From the NCBI RefSeq assembly GCF_900142145.1, contig NZ_FQZV01000012.1, forward strand, positions 26,375 to 90,374: DNA of 64,000 nucleotides. The letters are read 5' to 3'. The DNA comes from Geosporobacter subterraneus DSM 17957. GTDB lineage: Bacteria > Bacillota > Clostridia > Peptostreptococcales > Thermotaleaceae. How positions within the stretch are numbered: the first letter of the stretch is position 1; each line of letters starts with the position of its first letter. Shown here in pieces: positions 1 through 8,547 of the stretch. The notes under the pieces were generated by a model. That model did no database searches. It had not been told where the DNA came from and saw nothing but the letters and a program-made list of their open reading frames with translations. A program made the position numbers and the translations under genes.

Positions 1-1076
1 CTTTTTCTGCTCTTAAGCTCCGCTGCAATCCAGATCAATATGGGTAAAGCTACCTGAAATGGAAAAGCATAATAGGGCCATACCTGCGATGCCCACTCCA
101 CGGTCTCCATGACACTGCCATAGATAAAAAAAGCCGTATTGATTACCAATGCGCCTACCGGAGTTACAACAAACCGGTAATCAGCAATACCAAAGAGCTT
201 TGTAATTCCTTTACAGGCAGCCAGAAGACATATGCTGACTTTTATAAACCCTCCAATTAAAAAAACGATGGCCACAATAATTTCCATTCTTTGAATAAAC
301 TCACCAATGTTGAGGCGTGCTACGGCTATATATGCGGGAAAATAAACTGCCTTATAAGTTTGAATCCCCAGTACAGCAACCTCCGTCAAAGAGCTAATCA
401 ATATAGCGAATCCTCCCAGGGCCAAACCCGTAAAGTATACCTTATAGGCTGATTCTTTTCGTTTTAATACATCAAAGGCCGCCAAAAACAATACCGTCTC
501 TGCAAAGGGAAAAGTGAAGACAGCATAGCCACCCTTTAGGACTGGCTTGATGCCATCGTATAAAATAGGCAAAAGATAGTCGATTTTCATATTGGGAATC
601 AGTAAAAGAATCGCTGTCAGCATGAGCAGTGCCGTAATGGGAAGAAAAAATTCTGCCCATCTGCCCAGCACTTCTATCCCTTCCTTTACACCCCAGATGC
701 ACAAAGTGCCTGTAACAGCCATAGGGACAATCATGGGTGTCCCTTCTAATCCGACAATTGATATAAAATCCCCAAAATTTCGTAAAACCAGCACACACAA
801 ATGAAAGGCAAACCACGTATAGATTAGTACCAATAGCTTACCTAAAAACCTCCCAAACAGCTCCTGTGTGATGTCGAATAAATCCTTTGTAGGAAACAGA
901 TAGAGAATTCTGGCATAAATAAATACAGCAACCCCAGCAGCAGTCACAGCCAAAAGAATAGCCAGCCATAAATCCCTTCCGGCTTCCACTGCTGTGGGCA
1001 GCACTAGGGTACTTCCCGTTATAAAGAGAATCAGCAGCATAATTCCCTGCTTATCTGAAATCACTTCTCGATCCAT
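1..1076 (-). CDS. Spore germination protein, GerAB/GerKB family permease (3' end cut by window edge)
   Basis: Integral membrane subunit of a spore germinant receptor, expected in the spore inner membrane. The minus-strand frame opens with ATG at 1076 (MDREVISDKQG) and stays open to base 1, giving 358 codons. That is close to the family's usual length of about 365, so only a few C-terminal residues should be missing. The translation is almost wholly hydrophobic, with about ten membrane segments typical of the APC-type GerAB fold, and has family-like stretches such as LVLPTAVEAGRDLWLA near the N-terminus. It is the last gene of the operon, after the A and C subunits and a small membrane protein. 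The germinant cannot be predicted from sequence. Confidence 0.93.
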   Translation of the reverse strand, partial: MDREVISDKQGIMLLILFITGSTLVLPTAVEAGRDLWLAILLAVTAAGVAVFIYARILYLFPTKDLFDITQELFGRFLGKLLVLIYTWFAFHLCVLVLRNFGDFISIVGLEGTPMIVPMAVTGTLCIWGVKEGIEVLGRWAEFFLPITALLMLTAILLLIPNMKIDYLLPILYDGIKPVLKGGYAVFTFPFAETVLFLAAFDVLKRKESAYKVYFTGLALGGFAILISSLTEVAVLGIQTYKAVYFPAYIAVARLNIGEFIQRMEIIVAIVFLIGGFIKVSICLLAACKGITKLFGIADYRFVVTPVGALVINTAFFIYGSVMETVEWASQVWPYYAFPFQVALPILIWIAAELKSRK

Positions 1077-1092
1077 TGACAATCCTCCTACA

Positions 1093-1302
1093 TCATTTTT
1101 TCATCACCATTTCTACAATCTTTTCAATAGGCTTCGCAGGACTTGGAGGCTTTATATCCAGCGACAGCAGTATGCTGATCACAAAGGCAGTCAAAAACAA
1201 TGTGCCATACAGCCATAGCTTTTGATACTGCCCCTGCTTCAGTAACGGAAGAATTTCGAAAAAGCCTATAAGAAAATATAATACAATAATAAGTATTACC
1301 AT
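1093..1302 (-). CDS. Small two-helix membrane protein in the germinant receptor operon
   Basis: A 69-residue protein with two predicted membrane helices (about residues 2-18 and 30-47) and a basic C-terminal tail with a proline-rich stretch (KPPSPAKP). It lies 3 bp after the gerC-type gene and 16 bp before the gerB-type gene, so it is almost certainly co-transcribed with them. I do not recognise a named family. Small hydrophobic proteins occur in some ger operons and may modulate the receptor, but that role is inferred here from position alone. Confidence 0.7.
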   Translation of the reverse strand: MVILIIVLYFLIGFFEILPLLKQGQYQKLWLYGTLFLTAFVISILLSLDIKPPSPAKPIEKIVEMVMKK

Positions 1303-1305
1303 CCT

Positions 1306-2457
1306 TTAATCACCTAATCCTATGGGTTTGCTCGTTAACGCTGTACTCCTAATTTTTACCTTTATATTGATTTTTGTATCTAAATTTGGAAATATGTGAT
1401 CCCAATCTCCCCTAATGCTTTTCCATAGATCAGGCATTTCCCGCTTAATGGTTTGGGCAAATCTGAACACATCCGTATTGTAGTGGTGCTGTACCTTTCG
1501 GATAGTAGTGTCTATCTGCCTTTCCACTGTAGCTTCCGTTACCTTCTCAAGAAATTTAATGCCCTCTTCTGTAAAATAATCGTTGGTAGTACTCAGTTCC
1601 CCTATGCCTACATCTAAAGAAACATCTATTTTCATCTTCAACCTTTCTCTTTCATAGATAGGTTTCACCTTTGTTTTGCTGCTAAAAACCTCCATGACCA
1701 CCTTTGTATCTTCTTCTCCTACCTCCTCTGTTATAATAAGTCCCCCATGCACCTCATTTCTTACCCAAAGCATGGCTCTGGTCTCAATATCATCCAGCCA
1801 TCCCACCATTTTTTCTCCCTTAAAAAGAGCACTTCCCGACACCTGCGGTATGCTTTTTCCGTGATAGGGAACGAGATAAATCCCAGCTGCAACAGCACCA
1901 CTGCCTTCCTCTTGCAAATCTTTCAAAAACTCCCAGATTTCCATAGTGGGAAACCTTGACAGATGCTCTTCTGATCGCATAATATCCTGTATTTGGTACA
2001 TGAGAACATCATATAGCCCCTTTTCTCCCCCAAAAATTTTCCTGGCAGTTTTTTCTTTAGATATCAATACCCACATGTCCCCTCTGACCTCTGCATCTCT
2101 GTTGATCCAGTCTAAAACAGGTATGATATTGTCTTTTGCCAGGCTTTCAGAGAAAATGAGGGTTTTAGCATGACTCCAAAACAGTTTTTTTCCGCTTTTT
2201 CTAATAATATTTCGCACTGCGTCGAAAACAGCCCTTCCCATGCCCTCGAAAACTGCCGATTCAATTTTCGCTCCTTCTGGCCCGGCTTTGGGGTCGATGA
2301 TTTCCGTGGTTACCAGGTAATTATCATCGATTTTGTCTACCGCCATACCTGCAGTAATAGCCATCTCATCCAGCTCCCTGTAGTCCCAGCACCCGGTAAG
2401 CAGGATCAAAGTGATAGGAATTAAGCCTATCTTAATAATTTTTTTGTACCTCTTCAT
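1306..2457 (-). CDS. Germinant receptor lipoprotein, Ger(x)C family
   Basis: C subunit of the germinant receptor: a lipoprotein anchored to the outer face of the spore inner membrane. The 383-residue product has a lipoprotein signal peptide with lipobox LLTGC, followed by the CWDYRELDEMAI segment that is the N-terminal hallmark of Ger(x)C proteins. The length is normal for the family. The gene starts 5 bp after the A-subunit gene ends and is followed after 3 bp by the small membrane gene, consistent with one forespore-expressed transcript. Confidence 0.95.
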   Translation of the reverse strand: MKRYKKIIKIGLIPITLILLTGCWDYRELDEMAITAGMAVDKIDDNYLVTTEIIDPKAGPEGAKIESAVFEGMGRAVFDAVRNIIRKSGKKLFWSHAKTLIFSESLAKDNIIPVLDWINRDAEVRGDMWVLISKEKTARKIFGGEKGLYDVLMYQIQDIMRSEEHLSRFPTMEIWEFLKDLQEEGSGAVAAGIYLVPYHGKSIPQVSGSALFKGEKMVGWLDDIETRAMLWVRNEVHGGLIITEEVGEEDTKVVMEVFSSKTKVKPIYERERLKMKIDVSLDVGIGELSTTNDYFTEEGIKFLEKVTEATVERQIDTTIRKVQHHYNTDVFRFAQTIKREMPDLWKSIRGDWDHIFPNLDTKINIKVKIRSTALTSKPIGLGD

Positions 2458-2462
2458 AGCCC

Positions 2463-4016
2463 CTATTCCCCTTTCTGCCTCTTTGCATCTTCCTTGCGGG
2501 CTGGATTTTTATCTCCGATCAGCTTAGGCCGATAATACATATACCACCAGGGAGCCCGAATGGCCGTATCTTTGACATCCTGTTTGTTTAAAGGCATACT
2601 ATCAAGCATATAGGGTACCCCAAAAGACCGTATAGACATGAGGTGAATAAAAAGCCCCATCACACCAAACATGAATCCATACAGCCCCAGAAAACCTGAC
2701 AGCAGAAGCAGGATGAGTCTTGTAAGAATCAGCTCTCCCAGCATTTGCGGCAATAGAAAGCTGCTGATTCCTGTCAAGGCAGTCACAATCACCATAGGTG
2801 CTCCAACCAATTGGGCACGGACTGCTGCCTCCCCTAAAACCAAGGCCCCCACAATACTAACTGCTTGCCCGATAGGTCTCGGCAGCCGGATTCCAGCCTC
2901 TCTCAGAATCTCAAATGCTAATCCCATGGCAATAGCCTGAAAAATAGTGGGAAAGGGGACCCCTTTTTTAGCTGCGGCAATGCTAATGAGCAAGGGCGTT
3001 GGAATCATCTCTTGGTGATAAGTAACCAGTGCTACATATATAGCCGGTATGCTTATGGAGAAAAAGCAAGCGGTATATCTCAGTATTCTATTAAGACTTG
3101 CAAAATAGTAATTGTGATAATAGTCTTCATTGGCTTGAAAATATTCCAAAACGAGAAAAGGCATTGTCAAAACAAAGGGGCTTCCATCACAAAACAGTGC
3201 CACCCTTCCTTCCAGCAGTTTTGCAGCTACTATGTCCGGCCGCTCGGTCGTTCCAACAGTTCTCCAGGGTGATAGGGGTGCATCCTTTATCAACTCTTCT
3301 ATATAGCCGGAATCTAATATTCCGTCTATTTTGATTTGATCCAAGCGTTTCATAGCCTCTTCAACAATCTTATCATTGGCCACTCCCTCTAAATAGCTGA
3401 TACAAACCTTTGTTTTGGTTCTTTCTCCGATTTCTTTAAAACGAAATTTTAAATCAGGGTTTTTAATTTTTCTTTTCACCAGACTGATATTGATGATCAT
3501 GGACTCGATAAAGCCTTCACGAGGACCTCTTACCCCACTCTCCGATTGGGGCTCTTCAATAGCTCTAAACTGCCAGCCCTTTGTGTTAACGATTAGACCC
3601 TCGGCAATTCCCTCTGCCAGTAAAACTGTATCTCCATATAATATGGCAGCAATGATTTCATCCAAAGAATCAGTAGTTTTGATATCTCCTGACTGCAATA
3701 CCTTTTTTGTTAATTCATCCAGGAAGTGCCTATGGGCAATATGACCCTTCTCCGCAGCTTTCATTAAAGGCTCCACAAGATGTTCATTCATAACTTCCTT
3801 ATTGACCATGCCCTCAGTAAATAGGATATAAAATTTTGAAGGGTATAGATTTTCATTTATAATCTCACGATAAACAATGGTCTCGTCATGCTCAAAAATC
3901 CTTTTCAACCGTAAAATATTTTTTCCCAAGGATTTTTCTAATTTCCCATGCTTTTCTGTTTCTTTATCCCCAACATTAGTATTTCCGGATAATATTTCTT
4001 TCAGTATCCTAAACAT
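2463..4016 (-). CDS. Germinant receptor A subunit, GerA family
   Basis: A subunit of the spore germinant receptor: a soluble N-terminal region followed by about five membrane segments (for example around PIGQAVSIVGALVLGEAAV) and a polar C-terminal tail, as in GerAA/GerKA. I prefer ATG 4016 (MFRILKEILSG, 517 aa), preceded by AGAGGA, over the GTG at 4079. The longer version gives an unusual N-terminus, and a possible sigma-G promoter lies inside the extra 63 bases. First gene of an A-C-small-B operon. The hallmark GVPYMLDSMP and APWWYMYYRP stretches are present near the C-terminus. Confidence 0.95.
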   Translation of the reverse strand: MFRILKEILSGNTNVGDKETEKHGKLEKSLGKNILRLKRIFEHDETIVYREIINENLYPSKFYILFTEGMVNKEVMNEHLVEPLMKAAEKGHIAHRHFLDELTKKVLQSGDIKTTDSLDEIIAAILYGDTVLLAEGIAEGLIVNTKGWQFRAIEEPQSESGVRGPREGFIESMIINISLVKRKIKNPDLKFRFKEIGERTKTKVCISYLEGVANDKIVEEAMKRLDQIKIDGILDSGYIEELIKDAPLSPWRTVGTTERPDIVAAKLLEGRVALFCDGSPFVLTMPFLVLEYFQANEDYYHNYYFASLNRILRYTACFFSISIPAIYVALVTYHQEMIPTPLLISIAAAKKGVPFPTIFQAIAMGLAFEILREAGIRLPRPIGQAVSIVGALVLGEAAVRAQLVGAPMVIVTALTGISSFLLPQMLGELILTRLILLLLSGFLGLYGFMFGVMGLFIHLMSIRSFGVPYMLDSMPLNKQDVKDTAIRAPWWYMYYRPKLIGDKNPARKEDAKRQKGE

Positions 4017-4048
4017 TATTAGATTCCTCTTATCTACTTTTGTTAGTC

Positions 4049-4077
4049 TAGTATTTCCAGTTACTAATGTTTCATGC
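4049..4077 (-). promoter_or_regulatory. Possible sigma-G promoter of the germinant receptor operon
   Basis: On the minus strand GCATG (4077-4073) lies 17 bases before AATACTA (4055-4049). The usual forespore sigma-G pattern is GHATR, about 18 bases, then CATWHTA, so there is one -10 mismatch and one base less spacing. Germinant receptor operons are typically sigma-G dependent. Inferred from motif and context only. Confidence 0.4.
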
Positions 4078-4088
4078 ACCCTATAGAA

Positions 4089-4126
4089 GAAGGCCCTACC
4101 GCAATTATTCTACGATAGAGCCTTTT
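4089..4126 (-). terminator. Hairpin between the ABC exporter operon and the ger operon
   Basis: AAGGCCCTACCG and CGATAGAGCCTT form an imperfect 12-bp stem 10 bases beyond the stop codon of the 608-aa ABC subunit. On the minus strand the base after the stem is not a clean T-run, so termination there may be weak. Placement at the operon end favours a terminator role. Confidence 0.45.
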
Positions 4127-4135
4127 GTATACTTA

Positions 4136-5962
4136 TTATGCCTGCATAATTTGTATTTCCTTATCTTCTTTAAATTGATGGGTATAAAGCTCATAATAAT
4201 ATCCTTTTTGTCCAATAAGCTGTCTGTGACTTCCTGCCTCAATAACCTTTCCATTCCGAAGGACTAAAATCCGATGAGCAGAACGGATGGTAGAGAGCCT
4301 GTGGGCAATAATAAAGCTGGTTCTTCCCTGAAGCACTTTTTCGATGGCCTGTTCTATCCTTTGCTCTGTCTCCGTATCAATTGAGGAGGTAGCCTCATCC
4401 AATACAAATATCTTTGGATTTGCGAGGATAGCCCTGGCAAAGGAAATCAACTGTTTTTCCCCCGTTGACAGGCGATTTCCGCCCTCGCCCACCTGGGTAT
4501 CATAACCCTTCTCCATCTGCATAATAAAGGGATGGGCATTGACCAATTTTGCTGCCTCAAGGATCTCATCCTCCGAAGCCTCCAGCCTGCCATATTGAAT
4601 ATTCTCCCGGATGGTGCCGCTAAACAAATGGGGGGTCTGCAGCACATATCCCAGATTAGACTGAAGCCACAGCTGGGACCGCTGACGGTAATCTATCCCA
4701 TCGATTAGAATCTTCCCTTCCGTAGGCTCATAAAATCGGCACAGCAGATTAACAATAGTGCTTTTTCCCGAGCCTGTTTCCCCCACCAGTGCTATTTTCT
4801 CTCCTGCTTTTACCTCCAGATTGAAGTTTTCCAGCACTTTTTCCCCTTCTTCATAAGTAAAGCTGACATTTTGGAAGGTAATATTCCCATGGATTTGCGG
4901 CCAATTTTCTTTTTTGGGGTGAAATAAGTCCCCGTAGACTTTGACAACATGCTCCTCATCTACAATCTCCGGTTTGCTGTGGATCATAGACAATACTCTT
5001 TCAGCGGAGGCCTGTGCAGCTTGCAGCTCCGCAATAATTCTTGCCAGTTCCCTAACCGGTTCAAAAAACTGAATGGTATAAGATATGAAAGCTACTAGTG
5101 TGCCGAAGCTGATGGCCTCCAGCAAGACCCCTCGCCCCCCAAACCAGATTGCTAAACCGGTACCCACACTGCCCAAAGTCAATACCACAGGGAGAAAAAC
5201 AGAAGAAAATATGGCGGCTCTCACCGAGGAGTGAAACATCTCTTTGGTCAACAGTTGAAAATCTTTTAGGTTTTCTTCTTCTCTTACAAGGGTTTTAGAG
5301 GTTTTTGCCCCCATAATTCCTTCATTGAAGGCACCTGTAATCCGTGAGTTGACTTTTCTCACCTGACGGTAGGAGGCTAGTATTTTCCTCTGAAAGTAAA
5401 GACTAATCATTACCAGAAAAGGCGCTACTACCAAAGTAATCAGAGCAAGCTTCCAGTTGAGGTAAAGCAATACCGCCATAATGGCCGTCATCAAGCTGCC
5501 GCCCCAAACCAGATCCACCAAGCCCCAGGAAAGTATCTCGCTGAGTCGCTGTATGTCTGAGGTCATGCGGGCCATAATCCAACCTACAGCGGTTTTATCA
5601 TAGTAGGAGAAGGAAAGCTCCTGAAGTCTTTGAAAAGCGATTTTCCGGATATCATAGCAGACACCCATTTCGATCTTTCCCGCGACGGCAATCAGCATCC
5701 ATACATTTACCGTTTGAATGCCTACCAGTACAGCATAGGCCAGCGCAAAACCCTGGAGTCCCTCCGTCGTCCCCGGAATGACAAAATGATCAATGGCGTA
5801 TCGGGTCATCAATGGAAATATGACATCGATCCCTCCCACCGCCATCATGATCAAGGCAAGGAGGATTAAGTGCTTTTTATAGGGCTTTGCATAGGTCAGC
5901 AGCCGTTTCCACAGTTGGGCATCGAATTGTTTTGTAAATTCCTGTTCCTTGTATACGCTCAT
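4136..5962 (-). CDS. ABC exporter half-transporter, second subunit (BmrD/YheH-like)
   Basis: Multidrug-type ABC exporter half: six membrane helices (about residues 30-320) fused to an ATPase domain (about 350-590). Walker A is GETGSGKST and Walker B ends FVLDEATSS with the catalytic glutamate intact. The signature motif is LSTGE rather than LSGGQ. The upstream neighbour has the complementary defect (Walker B aspartate, good signature), so the two should form a heterodimer with one degenerate and one competent ATP site, as in BmrCD and TM287/288. It is the distal gene; a repeat-filled 424-bp gap separates it from its partner. Substrate unknown. Confidence 0.93.
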   Translation of the reverse strand: MSVYKEQEFTKQFDAQLWKRLLTYAKPYKKHLILLALIMMAVGGIDVIFPLMTRYAIDHFVIPGTTEGLQGFALAYAVLVGIQTVNVWMLIAVAGKIEMGVCYDIRKIAFQRLQELSFSYYDKTAVGWIMARMTSDIQRLSEILSWGLVDLVWGGSLMTAIMAVLLYLNWKLALITLVVAPFLVMISLYFQRKILASYRQVRKVNSRITGAFNEGIMGAKTSKTLVREEENLKDFQLLTKEMFHSSVRAAIFSSVFLPVVLTLGSVGTGLAIWFGGRGVLLEAISFGTLVAFISYTIQFFEPVRELARIIAELQAAQASAERVLSMIHSKPEIVDEEHVVKVYGDLFHPKKENWPQIHGNITFQNVSFTYEEGEKVLENFNLEVKAGEKIALVGETGSGKSTIVNLLCRFYEPTEGKILIDGIDYRQRSQLWLQSNLGYVLQTPHLFSGTIRENIQYGRLEASEDEILEAAKLVNAHPFIMQMEKGYDTQVGEGGNRLSTGEKQLISFARAILANPKIFVLDEATSSIDTETEQRIEQAIEKVLQGRTSFIIAHRLSTIRSAHRILVLRNGKVIEAGSHRQLIGQKGYYYELYTHQFKEDKEIQIMQA

Positions 5963-6030
5963 GGTTGTCTATCCTCTCTATTTCTATTTTACGTCTATAC
6001 TAGGCAATACTCTTAGAATATTTTTATCTA

Positions 6031-6297
6031 GTAGAGGCAGACCTGCGTGTCTGCCCGCTTTTTCGGGATGAGACATAGGTCGTTCCCCATAGGCGTCAAC
6101 TTAATCTAAGTATTTCCAAATAACCCTTAGTAGCATGTCATTCTGAGCGTTAGCGAAGAATCTTATGGAACATACACAAAATTACTTTTGATTGTCAGAG
6201 TATATCATCTAGCTTAAAGATCCTTCGACTTCGTTTTACTCCGCTCAGGATGACAAATGATGGGTTAAGTTGACGCTTATAGGTCGTTCCCTACAAT
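6031..6297. repeat. Interspersed palindromic repeat, copy A, split by an inserted element
   Basis: The core resembles copies at 33944-34068 and 59644-59975. It begins with an inverted pair around GCAGACCTGCGTGTCTGC, then the C-rich stretch before 6088, and resumes at 6281 (aggtcgttccctaca) after an insert. This copy lacks the outer terminal repeats seen in the other two, so it is partial. It occupies most of the gap between the two ABC subunit genes. Confidence 0.75.
6088..6280. mobile_element. 193-bp MITE-like inverted-repeat element, copy 1
   Basis: The ends are inverted repeats (CATAGGCGTCAACTTAA on the left; the complement of ATAAGCGTCAACTTAA on the right). It is flanked by an exact 11-bp duplication, aggtcgttccc, at 6077-6087 and 6281-6291. 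The interior is itself a quasi-palindrome built on GTCATYCTGAGCG and CGAAGGATCTT motifs. A second copy, about 90% identical by eye but in the opposite orientation, lies at 59735-59928. There is no coding capacity, so mobilisation would depend on a transposase elsewhere. Confidence 0.75.
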
Positions 6298-6316
6298 TCT
6301 TTCAGGGTTTACATAA

Positions 6317-6338
6317 GGAACGGCCCCTGTGCCGTTCC
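6317..6338. other. Perfect 8-bp hairpin downstream of the first ABC gene
   Basis: GGAACGGC and GCCGTTCC (loop ccctgt) pair perfectly 49 bases beyond the stop codon of the 611-aa ABC subunit. No T-run follows on either strand, so it is not a convincing terminator. It resembles the short palindromes of the adjacent repeat and may be an RNA-stabilising or processing hairpin within the operon. Confidence 0.4.
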
Positions 6339-6386
6339 GCTGAATGTTAGATTTCTCAATCACACATCTATATTAAAGGTATGTTT

Positions 6387-8222
6387 TCAAGAGGATACGA
6401 TAATATCACTTTCTGAAATTGCCTTCTCCTCCAATATTTCCTCCTCCAACAGATTCTGTATGGCCCATATCCGCTGATACAGTCCGGGCTTCTGGATGAG
6501 TTCTTCGTGGGTGCCTGATTGAACAATCTCACCATGCTGAAGTACTAAAATCATATCTGCATCTGCAACCGTAGTAATTCTATGGGAGATGATAAAGGTT
6601 GTTCTGTTCTTATTTCTTTCTTTAAGAGCTTTACGGATCATCTCCTCCGTTTCCGTATCTACGGCACTTAAGGAATCGTCAAAAATTAATACCGGACTAT
6701 CCTGTACCAGGCTTCTGGCAATAGCTATCCGCTGCTTCTGCCCTCCTGACAGGGTAACGCCCCGTTCACCGACAGCCGTGTCATATCCCTTTTCAAACTC
6801 CAAAATTCCCTCATGGATAGCGGCTGCCCGGGCAGCCAGAATGATTTCTTTTTCCTTTGCTTCAGCCTTTGACAGCCCAATATTTTCCTTAATGGTTTTT
6901 GAGAAGAGGAAGGGCTCTTGCAGTACAATACCTATATTTTTTCGAAGCCACTTTTTATGAATCTGCTTCAGTTCTACCCCGTCAATAGTGATAGACCCCC
7001 TTTGATAATCATATAATCTCAGCAGAAGGTGTACCAAAGAGGATTTTCCTGAACCGGTAGCCCCTAAAATCGCCACAGTTTTCCCCTTCTCAGCGTGGAA
7101 GGATATATTTTTCAATACAGGGCTTTCTCCATCATAGGAGAAAGATACATTTTCAAAAACAATATCGCCTTCTATTTTTGGTTTTTGACCGTCAGTATCC
7201 ATATCTTCCATGGGATGCTGGAATATTTCCTCAATCCTTCCTATCGATACCAAAGTCTTTCCCATATCGGTCAAGATTCTTCCCATTTGCCGTATAGGCC
7301 AAAGCAGCATGGTTTCGTATGTGGTAAACACCACAAGGGTCCCCAAGGTGATCCTTCCGATTGAAGCCCAATAAGCTCCAACGACTACCACCGCTCCAAT
7401 CTGAAGCATGGTGAGCAAATCGGATAATGACCAGTATCCCGCTAATAATCGTATCAAATCATAGGTAAGATCTCTGTATTCTGCATTACTTTTCTCAAAT
7501 TTTTCCGCTTCAAAGGCCTGCCTTCCAAAGGCCCTGACTACCCGAATTCCCGTGAGATTTTCCTGCAATACCGTTGAAAGCCTGCCTTCTGCCTCATCAG
7601 ACAATTGAAATGCCTTCTGCACCTTCATGAAAAAAATCAAAGCCGATATAAAAATAATGGGCACCACAATGATAGAAACAAGGGTGAGGGATACATCCAA
7701 AGACAGCATGATGAATAGGGCAAAACCCAGCATAAATACAGTTCTCCCTACTTCCACCAACTGTACCGCTAAAAACCGGCGAATGGTTTCTACATCGGAG
7801 GTACATCGTTGGATCAGCTCTCCTGTTTCCACTTTAACGTGATAATCATAGGATAAATGCTGCAAATGGTTGAACAAAGCCTCTCGGAGATTTCGGGCAA
7901 TGTCTTCGGAGGCCTGGGCGGACCACTTCCCCTTTGCATATAAAAAAAAGCCATTCATAATATTCAATAAAACCAGAGCTAAGGCTGCAATCCACAGATT
8001 GTGCATCAACAGGCTTCTTCCGCCTAAGTTCTCTATCAGCCCATGCACCCACAAGGGGCCTTGTATTGCCTCTTCACCGATAATAGAATCGATGGTGACC
8101 CGAATCACCAGCGGATTTACCAAAGTAAAAATTGTTGATATTCCGATGCTTATTACTGCACCCATATACAACAGCTTATTCCCTTCCATGTACTTCCATA
8201 ATAGTTTGAGCTTATGCCACAT
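6387..8222 (-). CDS. ABC exporter half-transporter, first subunit (BmrC/YheI-like)
   Basis: 611-residue ABC exporter half: membrane domain with six helices (about residues 15-310), then an ATPase domain (about 345-585). Walker A is GATGSGKSS, the signature is a standard LSGGQ, and Walker B ends LIFDDSLSA with aspartate where the catalytic glutamate is expected. That places a non-catalytic Walker B opposite the LSTGE signature of the downstream partner, a hallmark of heterodimeric exporters. ATG 8222 is preceded by AAGGAAG. The 360 bp upstream hold a promoter, a leader ORF and two terminators (separate entries), suggesting induction by ribosome-stalling compounds. Likely a drug exporter; substrate not predictable. 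Confidence 0.93.
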   Translation of the reverse strand: MWHKLKLLWKYMEGNKLLYMGAVISIGISTIFTLVNPLVIRVTIDSIIGEEAIQGPLWVHGLIENLGGRSLLMHNLWIAALALVLLNIMNGFFLYAKGKWSAQASEDIARNLREALFNHLQHLSYDYHVKVETGELIQRCTSDVETIRRFLAVQLVEVGRTVFMLGFALFIMLSLDVSLTLVSIIVVPIIFISALIFFMKVQKAFQLSDEAEGRLSTVLQENLTGIRVVRAFGRQAFEAEKFEKSNAEYRDLTYDLIRLLAGYWSLSDLLTMLQIGAVVVVGAYWASIGRITLGTLVVFTTYETMLLWPIRQMGRILTDMGKTLVSIGRIEEIFQHPMEDMDTDGQKPKIEGDIVFENVSFSYDGESPVLKNISFHAEKGKTVAILGATGSGKSSLVHLLLRLYDYQRGSITIDGVELKQIHKKWLRKNIGIVLQEPFLFSKTIKENIGLSKAEAKEKEIILAARAAAIHEGILEFEKGYDTAVGERGVTLSGGQKQRIAIARSLVQDSPVLIFDDSLSAVDTETEEMIRKALKERNKNRTTFIISHRITTVADADMILVLQHGEIVQSGTHEELIQKPGLYQRIWAIQNLLEEEILEEKAISESDIIVSS

Positions 8223-8271
8223 GTCTTCACTTCCTTATGCATATATTTCATGTTGCAATGATTGTACCGAC

Positions 8272-8299
8272 AAAAAAACCACAGGTATAATACCTATGG
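8272..8299 (-). terminator. Second attenuator terminator before the ABC exporter genes
   Basis: On the minus strand CCATAGGTAT pairs with ATACCTGTGG (one G-T pair; a few central bases must open for the loop) and is followed directly by seven T residues. It lies 50 bases upstream of the 8222 start codon, inside the leader region rather than at a gene end, and shares its core with the first terminator. Confidence 0.7.
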
Positions 8300-8348
8300 C
8301 ACACATTCAATATTCTCTATTATCCACTTGCAGCGGTTGATCAAATGG

Positions 8349-8390
8349 AAATAAAAAATACCATAGGCAGTCACACACAACCCATGGTAT
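8349..8390 (-). terminator. First attenuator terminator after the leader ORF
   Basis: On the minus strand ATACCATGGG pairs with CCTATGGTAT across a 13-base loop and is followed by TTTTTTATTT. Its 5' arm overlaps a competing small palindrome GGTATTTATACC (8397-8386) that could act as an antiterminator. It begins 33 bases after the leader stop codon, the classic spacing for translation-coupled attenuation. Confidence 0.75.
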
Positions 8391-8422
8391 AAATACCCCA
8401 TTTTCTTACATGCAAAAATATC

Positions 8423-8506
8423 TTAAGATATTTCTATCCATCTGCAGGTCGTGTGAAAAGAAAATAAATTTACTGCAATGCTGTAATGGCTATCAAAGTT
8501 TTTCAT
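8423..8506 (-). CDS. 27-residue leader peptide of the ABC exporter operon
   Basis: A short ORF not related to any gene I recognise. ATG 8506 is preceded by a near-perfect ribosome binding site (AAAGGAGG, 8 bases spacing), better than that of most genes here. The peptide starts MKNFDSHYSIAVNLF, contains HTTCRW, and ends at TAA 8423 within a small palindrome (AAATATCTTAAGATATTT). Two intrinsic terminators follow before the exporter gene. By analogy with B. subtilis bmrB-bmrCD, where a leader peptide controls a heterodimeric ABC exporter by ribosome-mediated transcription attenuation, this is probably a regulatory leader. The analogy is inference; no sequence similarity to BmrB is claimed. Confidence 0.65.
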   Translation of the reverse strand: MKNFDSHYSIAVNLFSFHTTCRWIEIS

Positions 8507-8547
8507 ATTCACGACCTCCTTTTAGAAAATTCTGGATTTCTTATTAT

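Noticed and set aside
472..816. 114-codon minus-strand frame near the left edge
   Set aside because: It is an out-of-frame shadow of the GerB-type permease gene.
6317..6338. Terminator after the first ABC gene
   Set aside because: The hairpin is perfect but no T-run follows, so read-through into the second subunit gene is more likely.
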